Shown: positions 7,818-17,400 of the stretch, in pieces | Numbering within the stretch: position 1 is the first letter of the stretch | Layout of the letters: the number at the start of each line of letters is the position of its first letter | DNA from: an uncultured Bacteroidota bacterium | GTDB lineage: Bacteria > Bacteroidota > Rhodothermia > Rhodothermales > Salinibacteraceae | DNA length: 64,000 bases | Direction: 5' to 3' | Assembly (NCBI GenBank): GCA_913056185.1 | Contig: CAJXLV010000005.1 | Location: forward strand, 61,124-125,123 | Notes under the pieces: generated by a model | The model's database searches: none | What the model was told of the DNA's origin: nothing | Seen by the model: the letters and a program-made list of their open reading frames with translations, nothing else | Position numbers and translations under genes: made by a program

Positions 7818-9206
7818 ATGCCCTTCGACGACCACCTCCGCCCGGAGACATCTGCCCTGTACACGGACCTCTATCAGCTCACCATGCTCCAGGCCTACTG
7901 GCGCGAAGGCATGGACGCCCCCGCCGTGTTCGACCTCTTCGTGCGCCGCCTGCAGGGCCGCAACTACCTGCTGGCCTGCGGGCTGGAACAGGCGCTGGAG
8001 TTTCTCGAGACGCTGTCCTTCTCCGAGGCCGCCCTCGACTACCTCCACGACCAGGAGCAGTTCGACGATGCCTTCCTCGACTGGCTCTCGGGCTTCGAAT
8101 TTACCGGCGACGTGTACGCCGTTCCGGAGGGCACCCCGGTGTTTGCCGATGAGCCCATCGTGGAGGTCGTCGCGCCCATCGGCGAGGCGCAGCTCGTGGA
8201 AACCTTTCTGCTGAACCAGATCACGTTCCAGACCGCCATCGCCTCCAAGGCCTGCCGCGTGGTGGACGCCGCCCAACGGGACGACGCGGACCGGCTGGTG
8301 GCCGACTTTGGGATGCGCCGCATGCAGGGCACCGACGCGGCAATGAAGGGCGCCCGCGCCGCCCTCATCGCGGGCGCCGACGCCACCTCCAACGTGGCCG
8401 CCGGACAGGCCTACGACGCCCCCATCACCGGCACCATGGCCCACAGCTACGTCGAGGCCCACGACTCGGAGCTGGACGCCCTGCGCGCCTTCGCGCAGCA
8501 GTACCCGGAGACGGTCCTGCTGGTGGATACGTACGACACGCTCGACGGCGTGCGCAAGGTGATCGACCTCGTGACCGACCCCAAGCTCGACATCGAGGTG
8601 GGCGGCATCCGGCTCGACTCTGGCGACCTGGCGGCCCTGGCTCAGCAGTCGCGTCGCCTGCTCGACGAGGCCGGCCTCCACGACGTTCTCATTCTGGCCA
8701 GCGGCGGGCTCGACGAATACGCAATCGCGGAGCTCCTCGATCGCGGCGCGCCCCTCGACGGCTTCGGGGTGGGCACCAAAATGGGAACCTCGGCCGATCA
8801 TCCCGCGCTCGACAGCGCCTACAAGCTCTCGGGCTACGCCGGCGAGCCCCGCATGAAGCTCTCCAAGGCGAAGTCGAACCTGCCGGGCCGCAAGCAGGTG
8901 GTGCGGCAGTACGAAAACGGCATGGCCGTGCGCGATGTGATTGCTACGGACGCAGAGCAGGTCAGCGGCGCGCCCCTGCTGGAGCGCGTCATGGCCAACG
9001 GGCAGCGCACGGAGGCCGGCGCCTCGCGTCCCCTCACGGCCCTGCGCGAACACGCCGCGGCGCGCCTCGCGGAACTGCCGGCGCGCCTCCGGGCCCTCTC
9101 CCCCGACGTGCCGCCGCACGAGGTGGTCCTCAGCGACGGGCTGGAGGCGCGCCGCCGCTCTACCCGGCGCGCCCTCGAAGCAGAGATGGCCGCCGAAGCC
9201 TCCTAA
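7818..9206 (+). CDS. pncB: Nicotinate phosphoribosyltransferase
   Basis: A 462-residue cytoplasmic enzyme that joins nicotinate to PRPP with ATP hydrolysis, giving nicotinate mononucleotide for NAD salvage. Family marks include the N-terminal LYTDLYQLTMLQAYW, the phosphorylated-histidine region ITGTMAHSYVEAHDSE, the barrel strand VGGIRLDSGDLAALA, LASGGLDEYAI, and GFGVGTKMGTSADHPALDSAYKL near the C-terminus. Its length is that of bacterial PncB. ATG 7818 is chosen because translation of the upstream ORF part is encoded by the 14-bp repeat array and is not protein-like. It appears to be monocistronic. Confidence 0.95.
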   Translation: MPFDDHLRPETSALYTDLYQLTMLQAYWREGMDAPAVFDLFVRRLQGRNYLLACGLEQALEFLETLSFSEAALDYLHDQEQFDDAFLDWLSGFEFTGDVYAVPEGTPVFADEPIVEVVAPIGEAQLVETFLLNQITFQTAIASKACRVVDAAQRDDADRLVADFGMRRMQGTDAAMKGARAALIAGADATSNVAAGQAYDAPITGTMAHSYVEAHDSELDALRAFAQQYPETVLLVDTYDTLDGVRKVIDLVTDPKLDIEVGGIRLDSGDLAALAQQSRRLLDEAGLHDVLILASGGLDEYAIAELLDRGAPLDGFGVGTKMGTSADHPALDSAYKLSGYAGEPRMKLSKAKSNLPGRKQVVRQYENGMAVRDVIATDAEQVSGAPLLERVMANGQRTEAGASRPLTALREHAAARLAELPARLRALSPDVPPHEVVLSDGLEARRRSTRRALEAEMAAEAS

Positions 9207-9468
9207 CGGTTCGCCGGCTGCTACAAAACGGGCATTCATTCTTTCGGCCCCGCGTGTGCCACGGATGCACCCGTCGGCCGATTTTGAAGTGGGGCTGCGC
9301 GCTACGAATCCTGCGCACTGTCGCCGCGGCTCCGTACAGCCCCCCGCGGCCCACCAGCCCCTCCCCGCCCGGATCATCTCTAATTCACAAATGTAACACG
9401 GCTGAAACCCAAATCGTCCTCGGCCACGCGCCGTGTGCCCTGCCCTCCGCGCCAAGCCGCCCTGCGCC

Positions 9469-10599
9469 ATGTCTGTGTCTCCCCCCGAATCTCAGCCCTC
9501 CGCCCCCTGCCCTGAGCAGGCGGCCCCCACCTCCGAGCCCCCGCTCCCTGCCCTGCTCGACCACCTCACCGACGCTTTCCTCACCGTCGACGCAGACTGG
9601 CGACTCACGTACCTGAACCCGTCGGCCGCTGCCCTCCTGGACCGCCCACGCGAGGAGCTGCGCGGGGCTCGCCTGTGGGACCTGCCCCTCTTCAGCCGTG
9701 CGCCGCTCCGCTCACGCTGCACATCGGCCGTGGCCGAGGACTGCACGGCCAAATTCACACTCCACACCGCGTCCGATCGCGCGCTGGACGTGCGGGCCTA
9801 CCCCCTGGCCCGTGGGCTCGCCCTCTTCGTCGAAGACGTCACCGACCGCGTAGCCGCACGCCGCGCCCTGGTAGCTGCGAAGGAGGATGCCGAGCGCGCC
9901 AACGAGCGAAAAGCCACGTTCTTCTCCAACGTCACGCACGACCTCCGCACGCCCCTTACCTCCATCATCGGATCGGTCGAAATGCTGGCGCCGCACGTCC
10001 CCGACGCCCACCAGGACAGCGTGCAGCGCATCGAGCGAAGCGCACAGCGCCTGCTCGCAACGATCAACTCCGTGCTCAACCTCTCGAAGCTGGAGACCGG
10101 CGCGGTGACGCCGGACTGGGAGCGCATCGACCTGGCAGACGAGGTGCTGGGCACCGCCGAAATCTTCCGCCCTCAGGCCGCAGAACAGAACATCTCGCTC
10201 AATACGGAGGTCAACCCGCCCCACATTGCGGTGGACCTCGACCCCACCCTCTTGCATCGCATCCTGGACAACCTGGTGAGCAATGCCCTCAAGTTTACCG
10301 ACGCGGGCGGCACGGTCACCCTGCGCGCGCAAGCAACCAAGGCGGCTGTTGTGCTGAAGGTGGCGGACACGGGCGTGGGCATCGACGAGGCATTTTTGCC
10401 GCACCTCTTTGAGTCCTTTGCGCGCGGCGACGAGGCCGACGCGCAGAGGGGAAGTGGGCTGGGCCTCCCCATCACAAAGCGCCTCACAGAGCTGATGGGC
10501 GGCACGATCCACGTGGAGAGCGAGTCGGGAGTAGGCACCACGGTTACCGTCCGCTTCACACGGTCGCCCCACATATGCAAGGACTCCCCCCACGACTGA
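9469..10599 (+). CDS. PAS-domain sensor histidine kinase (HisKA type)
   Basis: A 376-residue, apparently soluble kinase: no membrane helix is visible. A PAS domain (about 25-130, LTDAFLTVDADWRLTYLNPSAAALLDRPREEL) is followed by a HisKA dimerisation domain with H-box FFSNVTHDLRTPLTSIIG. The HATPase domain has N-box ILDNLVSNALKFTDAGG, G1 VADTGVGID and G2 GSGLGLPITKRL. It should autophosphorylate on the H-box histidine. No response regulator of the usual OmpR or NtrC kind lies next to it, so its partner is probably elsewhere. ATG 9469 is chosen over 9433; neither has a clear ribosome site. Confidence 0.92.
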   Translation: MSVSPPESQPSAPCPEQAAPTSEPPLPALLDHLTDAFLTVDADWRLTYLNPSAAALLDRPREELRGARLWDLPLFSRAPLRSRCTSAVAEDCTAKFTLHTASDRALDVRAYPLARGLALFVEDVTDRVAARRALVAAKEDAERANERKATFFSNVTHDLRTPLTSIIGSVEMLAPHVPDAHQDSVQRIERSAQRLLATINSVLNLSKLETGAVTPDWERIDLADEVLGTAEIFRPQAAEQNISLNTEVNPPHIAVDLDPTLLHRILDNLVSNALKFTDAGGTVTLRAQATKAAVVLKVADTGVGIDEAFLPHLFESFARGDEADAQRGSGLGLPITKRLTELMGGTIHVESESGVGTTVTVRFTRSPHICKDSPHD

Positions 10600-10925
10600 T
10601 GGACTGGGGGCGCGTATTTTTTTGCTCGAACCGCCCGACGACGGCCGCATGGCGCTTTCCGGGGATCTCCGCATTCTCGGATCGGAAATTTCCTGACCCC
10701 CCTCCCAACCCACCCACCCCCCAATCGTTCTAACCTCCTTTTCTGTGAATTTACAGAAAATAGAGGCGAAGAAATGACTCCCTGGTCTTGTACGCTTCGC
10801 CTTCTCGCCCCGGTCCGTCGGTGAACTTCCCCCCGCCCTGAGGCTTCACAAAGGCGCAGGCCTGTGTTCGGGGCTCCACGAGGCGCCCGTAACCGCTTTC
10901 CCTCTCTACACTGCGCGACATCCGC
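10600..10925. other. Intergenic region between two kinase genes, with a 22-bp inverted repeat
   Basis: No gene seen. It is less GC-rich in places, has a run of seven T near 10615 and holds the inverted repeat listed at 10739-10760. It probably contains the end of the first kinase transcript and the promoter of the second. Confidence 0.6.
10739..10760. promoter_or_regulatory. 22-bp inverted repeat, possible operator or terminator stem
   Basis: TTTTCTGT, a 6-base spacer GAATTT, then ACAGAAAA: perfect 8-bp arms. It lies 140 bases downstream of one kinase gene and 166 bases upstream of the next. No T-tract follows on the plus strand, so an operator is favoured over a terminator. Confidence 0.45.
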
Positions 10926-12677
10926 ATGCCTTCTCTCCGCCCGCTATCTCCGGAGGCCATTGCGGACTGGGAGGCCCTGCTGGACCTTCAGGCAGCAACG
11001 GACGCCGTGCCGCCATGGCGCACGCCGTTGCTGTACGCCTCCCACTCGGTGCAGGGCCTTTTTCGCTGCACCCTGCGGCCGAGTGGGCTCCTCGTGCTCA
11101 GTGCCGTGGCCCCGCCATCCGCCCCGCACGCGCCTGTGCCCCTCGTGCCCCCCTCCCAGCTTTACATCCTTTTCAGCGCGGATGAGGAGGCGGCCTTGCC
11201 CGGCCCAGCCCACGCCCCACTCTGCACGTCTCACTTCCCCAGCGCCGCCCTCCGCTCGCTGGAGGCGCGCGTGCAGGCCCTCCAGAACACCAGCCGCGAC
11301 CTGCGCAATCTGATGCAGGCCACTCAGGTGGTCAGCCTGTTCTTGAACCGAAGCCTTCGTCTTGAATGGTTCACGCCCCCTGTGCGCGAGCACTTTGGGC
11401 TGCGAGAGTCCGACAGGGGACAGCCCCTCTCAGCCCTTGCGGAGCAGCTTCAGTACGAGGGGCTGGAGGCAGACGCGGAGGCCGTCCTGGAGCGACTGGC
11501 CCCCATCGAGCGGGAGGTACAAAGCGTCCACGACGCATGGTATTTGGTGCGACTGCAGCCCTACCGCTCACTCGAGGATACGGTGGAGGGTATTGTCGTC
11601 ACGTTCGTAGACATCACGGATCGCAAACAGGCAGAATTGGAGGTGCGCAGGGACCGGAGCTTCATTGAAGGGCTCCTGGACACCGTGGGGGCGCTCATCG
11701 TGGTGCTCGATGCCGACTACCGCATCGTGCGCTTCAACCAGAAGTGCGAGTCGGTAACGGGATACTCCGCCGCAGAGGTAATGGGAGAGTCCATCTTTGG
11801 ACGCCTGATCCCTCCGGGGGAAGAGACAGAGCTCCGGTCATTGCTCGCGGCCCTGCAAAACGGCGTGGACCTGCCGCCCCACGAGGCCGCCCTGGTGACC
11901 CGAAGTGGAGAGTGGCGGCGGATTCGGTGGTCCAATACGCTTCTGCGCACCCAGGACGGAGCGGGAAAACACATCATCAAGACGGGGGTGGATGTGTCCG
12001 AGCGGCGCCGCCTGGAACGAGAACTGATCGCCATCAGCGACCGCGAGCGGCAGCGCATTGGGGAAGAGTTGCACGACATCCTGGCCTCGCACCTGTCGGG
12101 CACTGCCATGATGGTGCAGGGCCTGGCACAGCGCGTAGCGGAGGGGGACGATGTGGAGGCCGAGGAGATCCGCGAGATCTCAACGCTGGTGCAAGATGCG
12201 AGCGAGCAGGCGCGTAGCCTGTCCCACTCGCTTATGCCGCTCGACATCCGCGGCACGGGTTTGCTGAAGGGCCTTGAGAGCCTGGCGCGCCGCCGGGAAA
12301 ACATGGCCGCCGTCACCTGCACCGTCGACGGCCCGGACGCGCCGCCGTCGCTGGCCCCGGACATGACCTCTCACCTCTATCGCATCGCCAGCGAAGCCCT
12401 CCTCAATGCGATTCAGCACGGGAAGGCCGACCGCATCGACATCCGACTGGACGTCACCCCGGGGACCCTGGAGTTGTGCATACGCGACGACGGGGTGGGC
12501 CTGCCCGACGAGACAGCGAACGAGTCGGCACTCGGCCTCAAGATGATGCAGTATCGCACCGATCTGATTGGAGGGTCTCTGCATGTGGGCTCTGTGGACG
12601 ATGAGACGGGCGGGACCCTCGTCCGGTGTACCCTCCCCCTCGCCAAAGCCACACAATCCCCTACTCCACAGGCGTAA
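10926..12677 (+). CDS. PAS-domain sensor histidine kinase (HisKA_3, NarX/DegS-like)
   Basis: A 583-residue kinase. The first 120 residues or so are not recognised. A PAS_10-like domain (about 130-235, RSLRLEWFTPPVREHFGLRESDRGQPLSAL ending IVVTFVDITDRK) is followed by a second PAS domain (about 240-360). Next is a HisKA_3 domain with ERQRIGEELHDILASHLSG, whose histidine is the phosphorylation site, then a HATPase domain (ASEALLNAIQHGKA, IRDDGVGLPDE, GLKMMQYRTDLIGG). HisKA_3 kinases pair with NarL-type regulators, and exactly such a gene follows 166 bases downstream. There are no obvious membrane helices, so it probably senses a cytoplasmic signal. Confidence 0.93.
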   Translation: MPSLRPLSPEAIADWEALLDLQAATDAVPPWRTPLLYASHSVQGLFRCTLRPSGLLVLSAVAPPSAPHAPVPLVPPSQLYILFSADEEAALPGPAHAPLCTSHFPSAALRSLEARVQALQNTSRDLRNLMQATQVVSLFLNRSLRLEWFTPPVREHFGLRESDRGQPLSALAEQLQYEGLEADAEAVLERLAPIEREVQSVHDAWYLVRLQPYRSLEDTVEGIVVTFVDITDRKQAELEVRRDRSFIEGLLDTVGALIVVLDADYRIVRFNQKCESVTGYSAAEVMGESIFGRLIPPGEETELRSLLAALQNGVDLPPHEAALVTRSGEWRRIRWSNTLLRTQDGAGKHIIKTGVDVSERRRLERELIAISDRERQRIGEELHDILASHLSGTAMMVQGLAQRVAEGDDVEAEEIREISTLVQDASEQARSLSHSLMPLDIRGTGLLKGLESLARRRENMAAVTCTVDGPDAPPSLAPDMTSHLYRIASEALLNAIQHGKADRIDIRLDVTPGTLELCIRDDGVGLPDETANESALGLKMMQYRTDLIGGSLHVGSVDDETGGTLVRCTLPLAKATQSPTPQA

Positions 12678-12843
12678 TGGGTGCTTCCGCCTGCTTTTAA
12701 CATCGACTCCATACGTCTCCCGCGGTTGAGACCGTTTTCAAGAGTATTCGGTCGACATTTCCTACATTTTTGTACTACCTTCCTAAAGGTACGCTTTTCT
12801 CTCCGGTACCTAACCCGGAACTCATAGCTCTCCTTTCTTTCCT

Positions 12844-13506
12844 ATGACCTACCAGATCTATATTGTCGAAGACCACCCCGTGGTGCGGCGCGGCTTGGCT
12901 TCTCTCATCACCCCCGAGCCGGACCTCACGATCTCCGGTGAAACCGGCTCTGCCAAGGAGGCCCGTGCAGACCTGTTTGAGGAGGCTCCCGACCTTGTGC
13001 TGCTCGATCTCTCGTTGGAAGAAGGCAGCGGGCTGAGTCTCCTCGACCACCTCCATAACACTCGTCCACATCTGCCGGTATTGGTCGTCTCGATGCACGA
13101 TGAAGCGCTTTACGCACGCCGTGCGCTCGACGCCGGAGCGCGGGGCTACCTCATGAAGAGCAACGCCGACACAAAAGTGGTGGAGGCCATTCGTCATCTC
13201 CTGAATGGCAACGTGTATCTGAGTCCCGAGATGACCTCGACAATCCTATCGGAGCACGTAGGGGGCGGGCCGCCCGAGGACTTGTCGCCGCTCGACCGTC
13301 TGAGCGACCGCGAGTTGGAGGTGCTCATTCTATTGGGCAAGGGCTACGAGCGACGGGAGATTGCGGATGAGCTTGCGCTCAGCCCAAAAACCATCGACAC
13401 GTACAAGAACCACCTTAAGGAGAAGCTCTCGCTTGAGAGCAATGCGTTGCTGCGCCGGTACGCGGCTGTGTGGGAGGCGTCGGACGATTTTCCCGCGCCG
13501 CAATGA
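12844..13506 (+). CDS. NarL/FixJ-type response regulator
   Basis: A 220-residue regulator with an N-terminal receiver domain: acidic pocket IYIVEDHP, phosphorylation site Asp55 in LVLLDLSL, and Lys105 in GYLMKSNAD. The C-terminal LuxR-type helix-turn-helix is at about 148-210 (LSDRELEVLILLGKGYERREIADELALSPKTIDTYKNHLKEKL). It is the natural partner of the HisKA_3 kinase just upstream. The 166-base gap has an AT-rich stretch (TACATTTTTG near 12763) that may be its own promoter. Targets are unknown. Confidence 0.95.
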   Translation: MTYQIYIVEDHPVVRRGLASLITPEPDLTISGETGSAKEARADLFEEAPDLVLLDLSLEEGSGLSLLDHLHNTRPHLPVLVVSMHDEALYARRALDAGARGYLMKSNADTKVVEAIRHLLNGNVYLSPEMTSTILSEHVGGGPPEDLSPLDRLSDRELEVLILLGKGYERREIADELALSPKTIDTYKNHLKEKLSLESNALLRRYAAVWEASDDFPAPQ

Positions 13507-13554
13507 GGGCCCGTCCTCCCTTTCTACGTCCTGCGTGGGAGGAGCCGCCCCTCT

Positions 13555-13971
13555 TCATTCCGGGCGGAGCCCGCGGCGCCCAAGGGATTTTTCGAGGGCA
13601 TCAATCACAAAGCCCGCAATCTCGTGGCCGAGCCGCGGAACGAGCGCAAGGGGCGTTTCCGCATCCGGCTCGCCGGAGAGGCAGTACACAAAGGTCTGAG
13701 TCGGCCCCTCGTCCATCGTGCAGTGGACGTCGTACACATTCCCGCCCACGTGCTGAACGGCGAGGCGAAAGGAGAAGGGCTCGTGCCTGGGGCACTGCAC
13801 CTGGAGACGCACGAGGGATTCCGCAGCGGCCCGCTCCACGGTCACTGTCTGGCCATGACGATCTGCGCACTGATCAGCGAAGGCATCTTGAAAGCTCCGG
13901 GACACCACATCGGCGATGCGGTTGCGCAGGGCTTTGGTGTCTTGAAACGGGGACGATGCGTGGCTGTCCAT
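13555..13971 (-). CDS. Hypothetical protein
   Basis: A 138-residue protein of unknown family. ATG 13971 is preferred because the 56 extra residues of the longer ORF are encoded by repeat-like, arginine-rich sequence. It has no signal peptide or membrane helix, and the end is mixed-charge (DALEKSLGRRG). The middle has alternating beta-like hydrophobic patterns (FSFRLAVQHVGGNVYDVHCTMD, TQTFVYCLSG), so a small alpha/beta fold is likely. It is convergent with the response regulator and downstream, on the same strand, of the Tricorn-like protease, separated by 486 bases. Confidence 0.6.
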   Translation of the reverse strand: MDSHASSPFQDTKALRNRIADVVSRSFQDAFADQCADRHGQTVTVERAAAESLVRLQVQCPRHEPFSFRLAVQHVGGNVYDVHCTMDEGPTQTFVYCLSGEPDAETPLALVPRLGHEIAGFVIDALEKSLGRRGLRPE

Positions 13972-14023
13972 GGCGGAGGGGGCCGGTCGGTGTACGGCGG
14001 TCTCGTGCAGGGCGCCGCGCAAC

Positions 14024-14055
14024 CGGCTTTGCGGACGGAGCGGCTTTGCGGACGG
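14024..14055. repeat. Two copies of CGGCTTTGCGGACGG, 17-base period
   Basis: CGGCTTTGCGGACGG at 14024-14038 and again at 14041-14055, separated by AG. The copies are identical. Confidence 0.75.
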
Positions 14056-14192
14056 GGCGGCGCGTCTGGGCACTGCAAGGGCGCGAAGGCGGAGCCGTGC
14101 AGGCTGCCGACACGCCCGGGCTTGCCTGCCCCGCCCCACCTTCGCCGATCCGCGGCCGCAGCCCTACAGGGCAGTCTGCGAGGATCCGCGCT

Positions 14193-14234
14193 CCCCAAAG
14201 CGTGTGCCCCAAAGCGTGTGCCCCAAAGCGTGTG
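14193..14234. repeat. Three perfect 14-bp tandem repeats, CCCCAAAGCGTGTG
   Basis: CCCCAAAGCGTGTG occurs three times without a mismatch (14193-14206, 14207-14220, 14221-14234). The perfect identity suggests recent expansion. No gene covers it. Confidence 0.9.
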
Positions 14235-14457
14235 CCCTGAAGGAACAGGGCTGCGGGGAAGCAGAGGAAGGCGACGCTGAGCAACAACATACCCCGTCTC
14301 TTGAGCCGGTTACAACCCGAGACATCCGTGTTGCTCGTTGGGAAATATTCCGGCGACGCGTACGAGCATTCCCCCACGCTCCCATTGCTTTTGGCATGGG
14401 GAGGCAGCCCGCGCCCTCCACGGTCTGTTGCAGGGCTGCCCCCCATTGGGGCACAAC

Positions 14458-17400
14458 CTATTGCTGGCCTCGCGGGGCCGGCGTGGGAGGGACGGGTTGG
14501 CGTCGGAGGGGGCTCTCGTCCGGAAGGCGCTGGAGGGCCTCCTGCACGGCGCGGTCGAGCTGCGGGTCGGCCCCATTGATGACAGCGCGCGGGCGCTGGA
14601 TCACCCGAATGTCGGGCGCCACGCCCTCGTTCTCCACGTCCCACGCGCCATCGAGGTTGTAAAAGCCGCCCCGTGGCACGGTAAGGGTGCCGCCGTCGAT
14701 GAGAGGCGGGGTGTCCCAGATGCCCACGAGACCGCCCCACGTGCGGCGTCCCACGGTGGGCCCCAGGTCGGCCTTCTTGAACATGTAGGGCAGCAGGTCG
14801 CCGCCGGAGCCGGCCGCCTCGTTGGTGATCATCACCTTGGGCCCCCAGATGCCGGCCCCGGGCGTGGTGAAGGGGGCCTTGTCGCCGATCGGGTTGTTAA
14901 AGAAGCCGAAGAGCTCGCGGTCCATGATGTCGATCATGTAGTCGGCCGCCGAGCCGCCGCCGTTGAACCGTTCGTCGACGATGATGCCGGCGCGGTCCTG
15001 CTGTGCAAAGTAGTAGCGGTTGAAGTAGGTGTAGCCGGCCTGTGCGGTGTTGGGCACCCACACGTACCCGATCTGCCCGTCGGTGGCTTCGGTGACGCGC
15101 TCGCGGTTGGCCTCCACCCAGGCGCGGGTGCGCAGCTCCGTCTCGCTGCCCACCGGCACGACCGTCACCTCGCGGGCGCCCTCCCGCGTCGGCACGTCGT
15201 TGATGAGGAGCGTGGTCTGGCGGTCCACTGTGCCCTCGAAGAAGCGGTACGGGTTCGCGTCGGCGGTCACGGCCTCCCCGTCCACCGCGATCAGGTAGTC
15301 GCCCTCCTCCACGTTCAGGCCGGGACCGCGGAGCGGGGCGCGCAGAGTGGGGTTCCAGCTCTCCCCGTCGTAGATGCGGGCGAAGCGCCAGCGGCCATTC
15401 GCCGCCTCAAAGTCGGCGCCCAGCAGGCCGGTGCCCGGCCCCTCCACCTCCGGCAGGTCGCCGCCGCCCACGTAGGTGTGGCCGAGCGAGAGCTCCCCGA
15501 TCATGTTGGCGATCAGGTAGTTGAGGTCGGCGCGGTGCTGCACGTGGCCGAGCCAGGGGTCGTAGAGGGTGCGAACGTTGTCCCAGTCGAGGCCGTGGTA
15601 GTTGTCCACGTAGAGGTAATCGCGGTAGAGGCGCCACGCCTCGTCGAAAATCTGCTCCCACTCCGTCTCCGGATCGACCTCCATGTCGAGGCCCGAGACG
15701 TCGATGGAGCCGTCCCCCACAGACGGGCTGCCCCCCGTTTCAACGATGCCCCACTGTCCACGGGCCTGGTAGAGCGCCTTCTCACCGTTGTGGGAGACGG
15801 AGAAGCTCATGACGCCGTCGAGGTAGGGCGTCGCCTCCCGCTCCGAGAGCTGGTAGCGGTGGATCTGCATGCCGGGCCCGTCGCCCCCCGTCTCGCCGAA
15901 GAAGAGGGTGCCCTCGGTGGCGGCGTAGAGCCCGTTGTAGGTGTCCACGGGCACGTCGAGAGACAGGATGCGCTGGTCGAGGCCGTCGAGGTCGATCTGC
16001 ACGTCGGCCCCCTCCTCCTCCGCGGCCGCGGTCCCGTCCTGCTCTTCGTCTTCCGCCACCGGTTCCTCGTCGCTCTCGGGGAGCAGGGGCGAGGGCTGAT
16101 CGGCGTCGAGCACGGCCATGTAGAGCCCACGCTCCACCGGGCGGCCGTACGAGCTCATGTCCAGCCAGCCGGTGTCGAGCCCGTAGTCGGTGCTGGCCAT
16201 GAAATAGAGGTACTCGCCGCTTTTGTCCCAGGTGGGGTGCACCGCATCGGCCAGTCCGTCGGTGAGGGCGAGGCTCGTGTCCCGTTCCAGCGAATACGTG
16301 TAGAGGACGCGGAACTGGCTGTCGGTGCGCTTCGAGTAGGCGATCCAGTCGCCATCGGGCGACCACTCGGGATTGAGCGAGCGCTCGGGATGGGCGTAGA
16401 GGTCGTAGTCGATTTTTTCCAGGGTGCCGGACTCCACCTCCAGGAGCCAGAGGGTGCGGTCGGCGTCCGTAAAGAGGAGGTGCGACCCGTCGGGCGACCA
16501 CTGCGGGCGGTAGTAGAACGAGGACGGCAGATCGATCCGGCGCGGGGCCTCCTGCCCGTCCTGCGGCCCGATGTAGAGCTCGTACTCGCCGGTGCGGTCC
16601 GAGAACCAGGCCACCTGTTGCCCGTCGGGCGACCACGCCGGAAAGCGGTCCGCGTGGCCGGGCGTCTCAGAGATGTTTCGCCAGTCGCCCTTCTCGGCGG
16701 GGACCGTAAAGAGGTCGCCGCGAGCGCTGAAGAGGGCGCGGACGCCGGAGGGAGAGAGCCCCGCGCTCATAATGTCGTCGCCCACCTCTTTCCACTGGGG
16801 CCGCGTCCACGGAAAGTCGCCCTGCACCGTGATGTCGAGCGTCGTGGTCTCGCCGGAGTTCAGGTCGAGCCGGTGGAGGCGCCCGGCCTGCTCGTAGACC
16901 AGCGTGCCGTCGGCAGCGCCCATCGACTTCACGTCGAACTCGGTGTGATTCGTAAGGGCCCGCACCGCGTCGCCCCCCACGGTGTAGGCGTGCACGTTGC
17001 GCACCATATCGGTGCGGTCGGAGATGAAGTAGACGGTGTCGCCGACCCAGAAGGGCCGCGTGTCGATGCCCCCCTCAAACGGAATTTCAGTGACGCCGTA
17101 GTCGTCCAGGTCGATAATCCAGAGGGGGTGCGTCTGCCCGCCGCGGTAGCCACGCCAGTGGGGCTGCCAGCGCTCGATGGGCTGGTACACCATCTGCTCC
17201 CCGTCGGGTCCGTAGCGGCCCACGTCGGCGCGGGGAATGTTGAGGGCGGTGGGCTTGCCGCCATCCGGCGAGACCGTCCAGAACCGGTCGTAAGACGCGG
17301 GGGCACTGTCGCGGCCCGACGCAAACAGCACGTGCGAACCGTCGGGCGCCCACCCCTGCACCTCGTCGCTGCTGGGGTGCCACGTGAGGCGCTCGGGCGT

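Larger units (their letters stand above)
13972..14457. other. Gene-free stretch rich in short tandem repeats
   Basis: Neither strand has a believable gene. It contains two short direct-repeat arrays (14024-14055 and 14193-14234) and lies between the end of the Tricorn-like gene and the start of the 138-residue gene, both on the minus strand. It may carry a promoter for the latter, but none is clear. Confidence 0.5.

Noticed and set aside
14193-14234. Tandem repeats considered as a CRISPR array
   Set aside because: Units are 14 bases and directly adjacent with no spacers; no cas genes lie in the window.
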